Shown here: in pieces, positions 1-6,544 of the stretch
How positions within the stretch are numbered: the stretch's first letter is position 1
Layout of the letters: each line of letters opens with the position of its first letter
Source of the DNA: Muribaculaceae bacterium
Lineage (GTDB): Bacteria > Bacteroidota > Bacteroidia > Bacteroidales > Muribaculaceae
NCBI GenBank assembly: GCA_009775365.1
Contig: VSPM01000108.1
Span: 1 to 6,799, forward strand
DNA length: 6,799 nt
Direction of reading: 5' to 3'
Translations under genes and position numbers: made by a program
The notes under the pieces: model-generated
What the model was told of the DNA's origin: nothing
The model's database searches: none
The model's input: only the letters and a program-made list of their open reading frames with translations

Positions 1-9
1 TTGCGGTTG

Positions 10-40
10 CAAAATTACAACATTTTTCCGCCCCACGCAA
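10..40 (-). promoter_or_regulatory. Leftward Bacteroidetes-type promoter
   Basis: Read on the minus strand there is a TTG (38-40), a 20-nt spacer and TAATTTTG (10-17). This matches the Bacteroidetes primary-sigma consensus, with TTG near -33 and TAnnTTTG near -7. Transcription would start within the first few bases of the window and run left, so the gene it serves is outside. The -33 element sits in TTGCGTG, the same heptamer as in the promoter at 6665-6695, and the spacer is identical in length. Confidence 0.7.
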
Positions 41-260
41 GCGTTTTTATGTTGTAGAGCATATTTTTTTATTTTCTTAGCCGCAACTTGCTGTGCATTA
101 ATAGAATTAACAAATGTTAAAAATTTTCAGTTTTATTAATTCAAAAACTTTTTACGCTTCTACGATGTTATTATAGCATCCGTGTGCACCTAAAAAATGT
201 GCGCACACAGGTAAAAAATCTTATCAATTATGTGATTCTACCCTAATTTTTAAATTTTCC
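41..260. other. AT-rich intergenic region between divergent units
   Basis: This stretch is rich in A and T runs and is clearly lower in GC than the coding part of the window. It separates a leftward promoter from a rightward small ORF, so it probably carries control elements for both. No TAnnTTTG box is visible on the plus strand, so the promoter of the small ORF could not be placed. The only clear structure is the inverted repeat at 180-211. No gene or known RNA family was recognised. Confidence 0.5.
180..211. repeat. Inverted repeat with flanking TAAAAAAT direct repeats
   Basis: GTGTGC (182-187) and GCACAC (203-208) are perfect inverted arms. Two further C-G pairs form outside them if one A is bulged. 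The octamer TAAAAAAT lies in the loop (191-198) and again just after the right arm (212-219), 21 bp apart, which is two helical turns. It could be an operator or a leader hairpin of the downstream small ORF. It has no U tract, so a terminator is unlikely. The role is inference. Confidence 0.4.
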
Positions 261-413
261 ATGCTGAGATTTATGAAGCGACCTCGTCCACAAGTGGCTT
301 ATGCCTATCAAAGCCTCTCCTCTGTTCCCTTTGTCATTTTGCTTTTGTCGGTTTTGCTCATTTTTTCTATTGTGCTCGCCACCCACAAAAGCATATTTGA
401 AGGATGGTTTTAG
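261..413 (+). CDS. Possible small single-span membrane protein (50 aa)
   Basis: I do not recognise this protein. ATG at 261 opens a 50-codon frame ending in TAG at 411-413. The N-terminus is basic (MLRFMKRPRP, four Arg/Lys in the first nine residues). A hydrophobic stretch of about 19 residues (22-40, VPFVILLLSVLLIFSIVLA) would span the membrane once, and a short tail ends in EGWF. Positive-inside logic puts the N-terminus in the cytoplasm. Support for a real gene: the stop lies only 9 bases before a strong intrinsic terminator, and the frame is opposite to the minus-strand genes and faces them across that terminator. Against it: the DNA is T-rich, which by itself produces hydrophobic codons; another frame over the same stretch is also largely open; and no promoter or ribosome-binding site was found, although Bacteroidetes often lack the latter. 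The transcript could instead be a non-coding RNA. Confidence 0.45.
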   Translation: MLRFMKRPRPQVAYAYQSLSSVPFVILLLSVLLIFSIVLATHKSIFEGWF

Positions 414-422
414 AAATGCCTA

Positions 423-464
423 AAAAAGAACCCGACACGAGTCTCCTCCTGTCGGGTTCTTTTT
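423..464. terminator. Bidirectional intrinsic terminator
   Basis: A perfect 15-bp stem (423-437 with 450-464) has a GC-rich core, AGAACCCGACA / TGTCGGGTTCT, and a 12-nt loop. On the plus strand the stem ends in a T run; on the minus strand it also ends in a run of six Ts. It can therefore end both the rightward small-ORF transcript and the leftward U32 operon, whose stop codon lies about 150 bp away. Confidence 0.9.
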
Positions 465-565
465 ATTCTTAAATGCCACCATCCCTCTTTTTATATAAGG
501 CTAAACTGAATGACCGGGCGCCATTAACTGCACCTCATAAGGAAAACTGCGAAAAAGCAAACCTC

Positions 566-584
566 ATGCCTTTATTTAAGGCAT
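566..584 (-). terminator. Weak stem-loop after the U32 gene
   Basis: ATGCCTT (566-572) and AAGGCAT (578-584) form a perfect 7-bp stem with a 5-nt loop, 30 bases past the U32 stop codon. Read on the minus strand it is followed by GAGGTTTGCTTTTTC, a broken T tract. It may be a first, weak terminator or a 3'-end stabiliser ahead of the strong one at 423-464. Confidence 0.4.
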
Positions 585-614
585 GTGTCAAGACACTTTC
601 TTAATTGCTTGTTG

Positions 615-1871
615 TCAATCGCGATGAACCTCTTCTGCGGGACTCCAACGATACAGGCGGTCGGAAGCACGCACCTTCTCCGGCACAGGCATCGAGAAGC
701 GGTCTCCCTTCTTCACCTCATCAACCGGCTTGAGGTCTACCCTCAGTTCCTCTATCTTGAAAATCAATGCTCCCGTTGTCGGCCCTGTAACCACTACTTC
801 GTCTCCTACACGTAAATTTCCTGCCTCCAGCTGGAACTCACCGATTCCGATTTTTGGGAAATAGCGCATAGCCTTTGCGGCATACACTTTGGTGCGCGTG
901 GCCGATGAGCCATACTTTTTGCTCCATTCGCCAAGTCGCTGACCAAGATAATATCCGTTCCAGAATCCACGGTTGAATATCTTCTCAAGACGGGCATCCC
1001 ATTGCGCCACCTTCTCTTCAGAGAAAGTGCCATCACAGATAGCCTCCAGCGCCTCCGAATAACACTGCACTGCCTCATGCACATATTCAGGCCCCCTCGC
1101 TCTTCCCTCAATCTTGAACACAGTCACCCCGGCATCGACCATCCTGTCGAGGAAATGAATGGTTTTCAAGTCCTTAGGCGACATTATAAATTTATTATCC
1201 ACAACAAGTTCTTCATCAGTCTCACGGTCGCGGACAGTGTAGGAACGACGGCATATCTGATTGCAGGCACCTCGGTTGGCACTTGAGTTCATCTCATGAA
1301 GGCTCATGTAGCACTTTCCGCTCACCGCCATGCACAAAGCACCATGGCAAAACATTTCCAACCCGACTCTGCCTCCATTGGGGCCTTTGATATTTTCCTT
1401 TTCAATTGCCTCGTGGATAGTTTTCACCTGGTCAAGGTTTAGTTCTCGGGCAAGCACCATCACATCAGCAAATTGGCTATAGAATTTTACGGCCTCTATG
1501 TTGGTTACATTCACCTGCGTGGAGATATGAACCTCCTGGCCTATCGACCTTGCATAAAGAATCGCAGCCATATCGGATGCTATTATTGCCGAGACTCCCG
1601 CCTCTTTCGCGGCGTCTATAATCGAGCGCATAAGCCGGAGGTCTGAATCATAGACGATTGTATTGACCGTAAGATAGGTCTTTACACCTTTCGAACTGCA
1701 TTCCTCCACAATATGACGCATATCGTCGGTGGTGAAATTGGAACTTGAACGCGAGCGCATATTAAGTCCCTCTATTCCAAAATAGATTGCATCTGTGCCG
1801 GCTGCCAAAGCCGCCGCAAGCGATTCCCAGCTCCCCACGGGAGCCATTATCTCAAAATTTTTCCTGTTCAT
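615..1871 (-). CDS. trhP: U32 family protein, probable tRNA 5-hydroxyuridine (TrhP/YegQ-like) enzyme
   Basis: 418 residues. The N-terminal TIM-barrel-like part begins EIMAPVGSWESL (7-18) and continues with GTDAIYFG (25-32). The U32 signature is at 171-187 (LEMFCHGALCMAVSGKC), followed by SSANRGACNQICRRSY (196-211). Cys180, 187, 203 and 207 fit the family's conserved, probably Fe-S-binding, cysteines. A C-terminal U32_C-like domain follows (about 325-410). Though called peptidases, studied E. coli relatives (TrhP/YegQ, RlhA) hydroxylate RNA with prephenate as donor. Length and the C-terminal domain favour TrhP over the shorter quinone proteins UbiU/UbiV and the much longer RlhA; the symbol is a family inference. 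I chose ATG 1871: its ATG overlaps the TGA of menG (ATGA), and residues from here align with family N-termini. A start at 1916 would add 15 residues inside menG. Translation is probably coupled to menG; the gene is last in its operon. Confidence 0.85.
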   Translation of the reverse strand: MNRKNFEIMAPVGSWESLAAALAAGTDAIYFGIEGLNMRSRSSSNFTTDDMRHIVEECSSKGVKTYLTVNTIVYDSDLRLMRSIIDAAKEAGVSAIIASDMAAILYARSIGQEVHISTQVNVTNIEAVKFYSQFADVMVLARELNLDQVKTIHEAIEKENIKGPNGGRVGLEMFCHGALCMAVSGKCYMSLHEMNSSANRGACNQICRRSYTVRDRETDEELVVDNKFIMSPKDLKTIHFLDRMVDAGVTVFKIEGRARGPEYVHEAVQCYSEALEAICDGTFSEEKVAQWDARLEKIFNRGFWNGYYLGQRLGEWSKKYGSSATRTKVYAAKAMRYFPKIGIGEFQLEAGNLRVGDEVVVTGPTTGALIFKIEELRVDLKPVDEVKKGDRFSMPVPEKVRASDRLYRWSPAEEVHRD

Positions 1872-2677
1872 TTTGCCAAATAATAAGTAACCGCCCCGAA
1901 TGTAAGGGATTTCCATTTTATATCGGAGAACCCGGCCTCGCGCATTATTTTAGCCATAGCCTCGCGCTGCGGGGCAGCCGCTATGCTTTCCGGCAGATAA
2001 GTGTAGGCACGGCTGTCGCCGCTCACCATTCTGCCTACCATCGGAATCAAATGGCGCGAATAAATCCTGTAGCCCAGCCCGGTCAGTTTACCCTCCGGGC
2101 AAGAAAGCTCTATCACGCAAAGCACCCCATCTTTTTTCAAAACCCTTCTCATCTCTTTGAGCCCAAGCAAAAGGTTTTCAAAATTTCGCACTCCGTATGC
2201 CACTGTTATAAGATCGAAGCCACTGTTACGGAAAGGGAGTTTAAGACAGTCGGCCTTTCCGAAGGCTATCAGGTCGGCTGCGGCAGGCGGCATGGCATCA
2301 AGTTTTTTTCTTGCCACATCAAGCATACCGGCAGAAAGGTCTATACCGGTGATTTTTGCCTTAGGAAGCATTTCGTGAAGACGGAAAGCCACATCGCCTG
2401 TGCCTGTGGCCACATCCAGGATCTCCGACACATCATCCCTTAGCCCTGAGCTCGTGTTTACCGACTGATTCAGAAGTTCAACAGCTGCTTTCAGCGCCTT
2501 GTCTCGCCAACGGCGATGAAGGCCGAAAGTCATGGCAGTGTTCATAAAATCATAGGCCGGTGCAATCGAATCGAACATCTCCTCCACCTGCTCCCCCTTG
2601 TCTCTATTGCAGTCATAAGGATTAATTCTCTCGGCTCCTTCCGGAGTGTGGCGTTTGTCGTCAAAACTTGATTTCAC
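1868..2677 (-). CDS. menG: Demethylmenaquinone methyltransferase (MenG/UbiE)
   Basis: This SAM-dependent C-methyltransferase makes menaquinone from demethylmenaquinone, the last step of respiratory quinone synthesis, acting at the cytoplasmic face of the membrane. The 269 residues are slightly longer than the usual 240-250 because of an N-terminal extension. Both UbiE signatures are present: YDFMNTAMTFGLHRRW (42-57) and RVLKKDGVLCVIELS (178-192). SAM-binding motif I is LDVATGTGDVA (87-97), GID is at 111-113, and YGVRN at 161-165 corresponds to the family's FGLRN. The start is GTG at 2677; no in-frame ATG lies between it and the conserved INPYDCN region, so GTG is the best choice. It begins 12 bp after the stop of the GNAT gene and overlaps the U32 gene by 4 bp, which indicates one transcript. 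A Bacteroidales host would use menaquinone, so a role in ubiquinone synthesis is not expected. Confidence 0.95.
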   Translation of the reverse strand: MKSSFDDKRHTPEGAERINPYDCNRDKGEQVEEMFDSIAPAYDFMNTAMTFGLHRRWRDKALKAAVELLNQSVNTSSGLRDDVSEILDVATGTGDVAFRLHEMLPKAKITGIDLSAGMLDVARKKLDAMPPAAADLIAFGKADCLKLPFRNSGFDLITVAYGVRNFENLLLGLKEMRRVLKKDGVLCVIELSCPEGKLTGLGYRIYSRHLIPMVGRMVSGDSRAYTYLPESIAAAPQREAMAKIMREAGFSDIKWKSLTFGAVTYYLAK

Positions 2678-2689
2678 TCTCAGATGTAA

Positions 2690-3817
2690 TTAGAGGTTCT
2701 TAAAGAAGGAACGGCGGCGGCGGTGCTGGCGATGACCAAAATATTCCCACTGGCCTTGCACCTTGGCGTTGGTTTCCAGCTCAGGATTAGACTCGGCAGA
2801 CTTATATCCATATTTGATATAATATGGTATCAGGTCCTGAAACAAAAGCGCATTCACACCCTTGTTCTGATATTCAGGCTTGACAGCCACCAAAAGGAGA
2901 TCAACCCTGTCATTCTTCCCCTTAAGACCTTTGAGAAGATACCACCATCCCAGAGGAAACATCTTACCCTTGCTCTTCTGCAACGCGCGACTCATGGATG
3001 GCATCGATATGCCTACCCCCACAAGCTGGTCTTCCTTATCAACCACCAGAGTCACAAGGTCGAGATTAAGGAGACCGAGATAAATATTTATATAGTAGTC
3101 AATCTGCCGCTCTGTCAACTTAGAATATTCATACAGCCCGTCGTAGGCATCATTAATTAGATGAAACAATGCCCTCCCATATTCATTCTTAATGCGTTTG
3201 CGACTCTTATATTTGAGCACTTTCAGCCCGAATTTCTTTTTTACAATATCGGCTATACGATTATGCTTATCCGGTATTGAATCAGGCACATCCATCATAA
3301 ATTCCACCCAGTCAGACTCTTTTTCATATCCAAGCCTCTCGAGGTGCTGCGGATAATAAGGGTAGTTATAGATGGTGGCCATTGTAGAGAGCTCCTGAAA
3401 TCCTTCAACGAGCATTCCCTCATGGTCAAGGTCTGTGAATCCGAGTGGACCGATTATCTTCTTCATCCCTTTGGCCCTCGCCCAGTCCTCCACAGCGTTC
3501 ATCAGCGCTTCCGACACCATGGGGTCGTCGATAAAATCAACAAAACCGAATCTCGCCGTAGCCTTTCCGTGGCCTTCATTCACCTGCCTGTTGATAATCC
3601 CGGCAATGCGCCCTGCCGGCTTGCCGTCGCGGTAAGCCATGAAATATGCGGCATCGCAAAATTCAAACGCCGGGTTCACCCCCGGTGAAAGAGTGGCCAC
3701 GTCGTCAGAGACGAGAGGCGGCACATAATATGGATTGCCGTCATACAGGTCGATCTGAAACTGTGTGAATTTTTTCAGATTTGACTTTGTTGGTTCTATG
3801 CTCTTTATTTCTATCAT
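2690..3817 (-). CDS. GNAT-like N-acetyltransferase family protein of unknown substrate
   Basis: 375 residues from the chosen start. It resembles the roughly 380-residue Bacteroidetes proteins annotated as GNAT N-acetyltransferases; the substrate is unknown. Visible parts are NPYYVPPLVSDDV (28-40), PAFEFCDAAYFMAYRDGKPAGR (residues 49-70) with GRIAGIIN (69-76), the strongly family-like IIGPLGFTDLDHEGMLVEGF (121-140), and a C-terminal GNAT core around DLLLVAVKPEYQNKGVNALL (306-325). In that core QNKGVN replaces the usual Q/R-x-x-G-x-G/A acetyl-CoA loop. The protein ends in a basic tail, QHRRRRSFFKNL. Length and two GNAT-like stretches suggest a tandem arrangement. Three in-frame ATGs exist (3853, 3829, 3817). 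I chose 3817 because MIEIK matches remembered family N-termini and is preceded by A-rich CCAAATAAA; 3853 would add 12 residues. menG follows after 12 bp, and the pseudokinase gene lies upstream on the same strand. Confidence 0.85.
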   Translation of the reverse strand: MIEIKSIEPTKSNLKKFTQFQIDLYDGNPYYVPPLVSDDVATLSPGVNPAFEFCDAAYFMAYRDGKPAGRIAGIINRQVNEGHGKATARFGFVDFIDDPMVSEALMNAVEDWARAKGMKKIIGPLGFTDLDHEGMLVEGFQELSTMATIYNYPYYPQHLERLGYEKESDWVEFMMDVPDSIPDKHNRIADIVKKKFGLKVLKYKSRKRIKNEYGRALFHLINDAYDGLYEYSKLTERQIDYYINIYLGLLNLDLVTLVVDKEDQLVGVGISMPSMSRALQKSKGKMFPLGWWYLLKGLKGKNDRVDLLLVAVKPEYQNKGVNALLFQDLIPYYIKYGYKSAESNPELETNAKVQGQWEYFGHRQHRRRRSFFKNL

Positions 3818-3871
3818 TTTATTTGGCATTACAGAGTTCTCACTCCATGACATTCAAAACGGGCACGCAAC

Positions 3872-3891
3872 AATGCAGTCCCCATTGCATT
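3872..3891. repeat. Small inverted repeat between pseudokinase and GNAT genes
   Basis: AATGCA (3872-3877) and TGCATT (3886-3891) form a perfect 6-bp stem with an 8-nt loop. Directly beside it CGCC GATT GGCG (3893-3904) could form a second short hairpin. There is no T tract on either strand, so termination is unlikely. It may be an mRNA processing or stability element, or chance. Confidence 0.3.
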
Positions 3892-3912
3892 CCGCCGATT
3901 GGCGCCATTTCA

Positions 3913-4677
3913 TTACACGAATGAAAGCCACATAAGAAGAGCGGCCATCACAGCTATGAAAACGCACAGGAACACATAAAGTTGGCTCGAGCTGCGGCGT
4001 TCCATTGCAAGCTGAAGATCAGCCACGGTGCGATATGAACTATCAGGATCTTCACATTTCTTTGCAATCTTGCGCAAATGGGGAAGAGAGGCAGGAAGAT
4101 TGTCGAGCACCTCATTTATCACCTTGCCATAACTTTCAATATCAACACGTGTGTCTTGTTCCGACAGGGTGTCGGCCTGATCATAGCCCACATTAGCGAG
4201 CTTTAGATTCTCATTATACTCAGTGAATATTATCGAGTCGGGAGTGATAGGCACATGCTGTATATGATTCTCCTGAATGTATTCCATCGCATCGAGAAGC
4301 TGGGTCTGAAGGCGATGCACAATTTTCGGCGTGAGCCTTTTCTCATCAATCAGCCGGCGAAGAGAATATCCGTAGGCGTCATCTGTGATTATAGCCTTTC
4401 CAACGCCCGGCACTATTTCCATGTCATTGACCATCACGATATTAGGATGACAAAGATTATAGCGTATGTCAAACTCCTTTTCAAGTATGGCCTGATATTC
4501 GGGCTTGTCGGAATACTCCGGTTTCAGAGCCTTCAGCATCACCCATTTGCCATGCTTGCGCACAGTGTAGACATTATAATACTTCTCTTCCCACTCAGGA
4601 AGCAGATGGAGGTCTGACCATTTCCCCGAAGGGTCGTTGATCGGAATCTTTTTTTCTTCTTTGCTGATATAGCTCAC
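3913..4677 (-). CDS. Predicted tail-anchored pseudokinase
   Basis: 254 residues with the outline of a Ser/Thr protein kinase but without its catalytic machinery. Retained: a VAIK-like Lys49 (WVMLKAL), a probable helix-C Glu68, HPNIV (77-81), DIESYG (179-184, kinase subdomain IX), and Arg216 in the CEDPDSSYRT segment (subdomain XI). Lost: the glycine-rich loop is absent (YYNVYTVRKHGKW); the HRDLKPEN loop reads HVPITPDS (141-148), so the catalytic Asp, Lys and Asn are Pro143, Thr145 and Ser148; DFG reads NVG (162-164). Residues 233-254 form one hydrophobic segment at the very end, so the kinase-like domain should sit in the cytoplasm on a C-terminal anchor. The start is GTG at 4677; no ATG or other common start lies between it and an upstream in-frame stop. 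It is probably a binding or scaffold protein; the partner is unknown. The GNAT gene follows within 100 bp. Confidence 0.85.
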   Translation of the reverse strand: MSYISKEEKKIPINDPSGKWSDLHLLPEWEEKYYNVYTVRKHGKWVMLKALKPEYSDKPEYQAILEKEFDIRYNLCHPNIVMVNDMEIVPGVGKAIITDDAYGYSLRRLIDEKRLTPKIVHRLQTQLLDAMEYIQENHIQHVPITPDSIIFTEYNENLKLANVGYDQADTLSEQDTRVDIESYGKVINEVLDNLPASLPHLRKIAKKCEDPDSSYRTVADLQLAMERRSSSQLYVFLCVFIAVMAALLMWLSFV

Positions 4678-4719
4678 GTTAAATAGTTTTATAGTTGCGG
4701 AGAATAATTAAGGACATGC

Positions 4720-4749
4720 CGCCACAGACCGCATCCCCGGCCTGTGGCG
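4720..4749 (-). terminator. GC-rich stem-loop after serS, possible terminator
   Basis: CGCCACAGACC (4720-4730) and GGCCTGTGGCG (4739-4749) pair over 11 positions; read as minus-strand RNA one pair is a G-U wobble. The loop is 8 nt. It lies 9 bases after the serS stop. The minus-strand sequence after it (GCATGTCCTTAATTATTC) has no proper T run, so it may terminate only partly, or act as a processing or stability element that separates serS from the pseudokinase transcript. Confidence 0.55.
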
Positions 4750-4758
4750 ACCATATTT

Positions 4759-6030
4759 TCAGTTGATTATGTCGAATCCGGTGTATTTGCGCAGGCATTC
4801 CGGCACCACGATTCCGTCGGGTGTCTGATTGTTTTCAAGAAGCGCGGCCACTATTCTCGGCAAAGCCAGAGCAGAGCCGTTGAGTGTGTGGCAAAGTTTA
4901 ATCTTCTTGTCAGTGTCACGATAACGGCATTTCAGGCGGTTTGCCTGATAAGTCTCAAAGTTAGACACCGAAGAAACCTCAAGCCAGCGCTGCTGGGCGC
5001 CGCTCCACACCTCGAAATCGAATGTAATTGCCGAAGTGAACGACATGTCGCCGCCGCAAAGACGCAGTATGTGCCACGGCAGTCCGAGTTTTTCAAGCAG
5101 ACCCTGCACATGGTCTTTCATCTCTTCAAGAGCGGCATATGAATTTTCCGGCTTCTCTATGCGCACAATCTCTACCTTGTCAAACTGGTGAAGGCGGTTG
5201 AGCCCGCGCACATCCTTGCCATAGCTTCCGGCCTCGCGACGCCAGCACGGAGAATAGGCGCAATTTTTCTTCGGAAGGTCATCGCCGGATATGATCACGT
5301 CGCGATACATATTGGTGACAGGCACCTCTGCCGTGGGGATCAGATACAGGTCGTCAAGATTCACATGATACATCTGTCCCTCCTTGTCGGGAAGCTGGCC
5401 TGTGCCGTAGCCTGAAGCGGCATTCACCACAAATGGAGGCTCCACTTCCGTATAGCCTGCCTTCCATGCTTCATCAAGGAAGAACTGTATGAGGGCACGC
5501 TGAAGGCGCGCTCCCTTTCCGATGTAGAACGGGAATCCTGCGCCTGTAACCTTAACGCCAAGTTCAAAATCTATAAGATTATACTTCTTTGCCAGATCCC
5601 AGTGAGGAAGCGCATCCGCGCCGAGTTCCGGAATAGAGCCGCCGGTTTTCTCCACCACGTTATCAGCGGCAGTAAGACCCTCGGGCACAGCATCGCATGG
5701 AAGATTAGGCACTGTCAGAAGAAGGTCGGTCATGCGCTTCTCACAATTCTCCAGGCAGTCCTGCAGCCCTTTAGCCTCCCCTTTTATGGAAGCCACGCGG
5801 GCTTTGGCCTCTTCCGCCTTTTCCTTTTCTCCGGCCTTCATATGTGCGCCGATAGAGGCGGCAAGTTTCTTAAGCTCCGAAGCATCGGAATCACATTTCT
5901 GCTGCAGGCGACGGCGCTCGGCATCTATCTCAAGAATCTCAGTGATGACGGCTTTTCCGTCGAAACCTTTCACGGCAAGGCGTCTCACAACGAACTCGGG
6001 ATCCGCCTTTATGGTCTGTAGTGTTAACAT
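4759..6030 (-). CDS. serS: Seryl-tRNA synthetase
   Basis: This cytoplasmic class II aminoacyl-tRNA synthetase charges tRNA-Ser with serine (and tRNA-Sec where present). The 423 residues are full family length. The N-terminal part (about 28-105) is charged and helical, as in the coiled-coil arm that grips the long variable arm of tRNA-Ser. The catalytic domain shows a motif 1 region around FPFYIGKGARLQRALIQF (166-183), the serine-pocket segment LIPTAEVPVTN (230-240), motif 2 CWRREAGSYGKDVRGLNRLH (262-281) and motif 3 with LNGSALALPR (383-392). The motifs are intact, so the enzyme should be active. ATG at 6030 gives MLTLQTIKADPE, a normal SerRS beginning. It lies 64 bp after the YqeY gene; no clear promoter or terminator was seen in that gap, so the two may share a transcript. 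Confidence 0.98.
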   Translation of the reverse strand: MLTLQTIKADPEFVVRRLAVKGFDGKAVITEILEIDAERRRLQQKCDSDASELKKLAASIGAHMKAGEKEKAEEAKARVASIKGEAKGLQDCLENCEKRMTDLLLTVPNLPCDAVPEGLTAADNVVEKTGGSIPELGADALPHWDLAKKYNLIDFELGVKVTGAGFPFYIGKGARLQRALIQFFLDEAWKAGYTEVEPPFVVNAASGYGTGQLPDKEGQMYHVNLDDLYLIPTAEVPVTNMYRDVIISGDDLPKKNCAYSPCWRREAGSYGKDVRGLNRLHQFDKVEIVRIEKPENSYAALEEMKDHVQGLLEKLGLPWHILRLCGGDMSFTSAITFDFEVWSGAQQRWLEVSSVSNFETYQANRLKCRYRDTDKKIKLCHTLNGSALALPRIVAALLENNQTPDGIVVPECLRKYTGFDIIN

Positions 6031-6094
6031 CTGTTCTAATGAGTGATTATTAATTCACAATGTGCAATCGGATTCCACTATAGCTGTCTGCCGA

Positions 6095-6544
6095 TTACCC
6101 GAGGAGTTCTTTAACCTTTGCTGAAATGAGTTTTCCTTCCGCACGCCCGGCAAGACGTTTTGTCGCAACGCCCATCACCTTGCCCATCTCCTTGGGGCCG
6201 GTGGCTCCGGTCTCGGCTATGATGGCCTTTAATTCAGCCTCAAGTTCTTCTGCCGAAAGCTGCTTCGGAAGATACTCCTCTATAACAGCCGCCTCAGAGA
6301 GCTCATTTTCCGCAAGCTCCGGACGATTGTTCTCTTCATAAATTCTGGCGCTTTCTTTGCGCTGTTTCACCATCTTAACCATTATCTTGGTTGCGTTCTC
6401 ATCGGTGAGTTCACCGTTGGCGCCTTTGGCTGTCTTCGCCTCAAGAAATTCCTTCTTCACGCCGCGAAGAGCCTCAAGCCTGACTTTATCGCGGGCAAGC
6501 ATTGCCTTCTTGATATCTTCGCTTATCTGGTCAAAGAGATTCAT
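6095..6544 (-). CDS. GatB/YqeY domain-containing protein
   Basis: 149 residues, the usual length of stand-alone YqeY proteins. It begins MNLFDQISEDIKKAMLARDK, typical of the family, with LEALRGVKKEF at 23-33. EAAVIEEYLPKQLS (84-97) and GKVMGVATKRLAGRAEGK (121-138) match the conserved C-terminal part. This domain resembles the tRNA-binding tail of GatB, a subunit of the tRNA-dependent amidotransferase, but the role of free-standing YqeY proteins is not established; a tRNA- or translation-linked role is inference, consistent with serS next door. ATG at 6544 is the only sensible start and lacks a Shine-Dalgarno sequence. A near-consensus promoter lies about 120 bp upstream. The product is highly charged and should be cytoplasmic. 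Confidence 0.93.
   Translation of the reverse strand: MNLFDQISEDIKKAMLARDKVRLEALRGVKKEFLEAKTAKGANGELTDENATKIMVKMVKQRKESARIYEENNRPELAENELSEAAVIEEYLPKQLSAEELEAELKAIIAETGATGPKEMGKVMGVATKRLAGRAEGKLISAKVKELLG

Noticed and set aside
473..604. A 43-codon plus-strand frame from ATG 473 to TAA 604.
   Set aside because: It begins just after a strong terminator with no promoter, has no recognisable sequence or hydrophobic pattern, and overlaps the probable 3' region of the U32 transcript.
615..1871. Reading the U32 gene as a collagenase-like protease.
   Set aside because: The family name is historical; characterised relatives with this signature and C-terminal domain modify RNA, and no classic protease catalytic motif was seen.
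1872..1916. An upstream start for the U32 gene that would add 15 residues.
   Set aside because: It would lie entirely within menG, and the ATG at 1871 gives both the ATGA overlap and the normal family N-terminus.
1787..2443. A long (218-codon) plus-strand open frame over the menG/U32 region.
   Set aside because: It lies antisense to two clear genes with intact family motifs; its translation has no family resemblance and is a shadow of GC-rich codon use on the other strand.
3854..3912. A separate promoter for the GNAT gene (TTGCGTG followed by GTTTTG).
   Set aside because: No TAnnTTTG box lies at the right distance; the resemblance to the other two promoters is limited to the heptamer.
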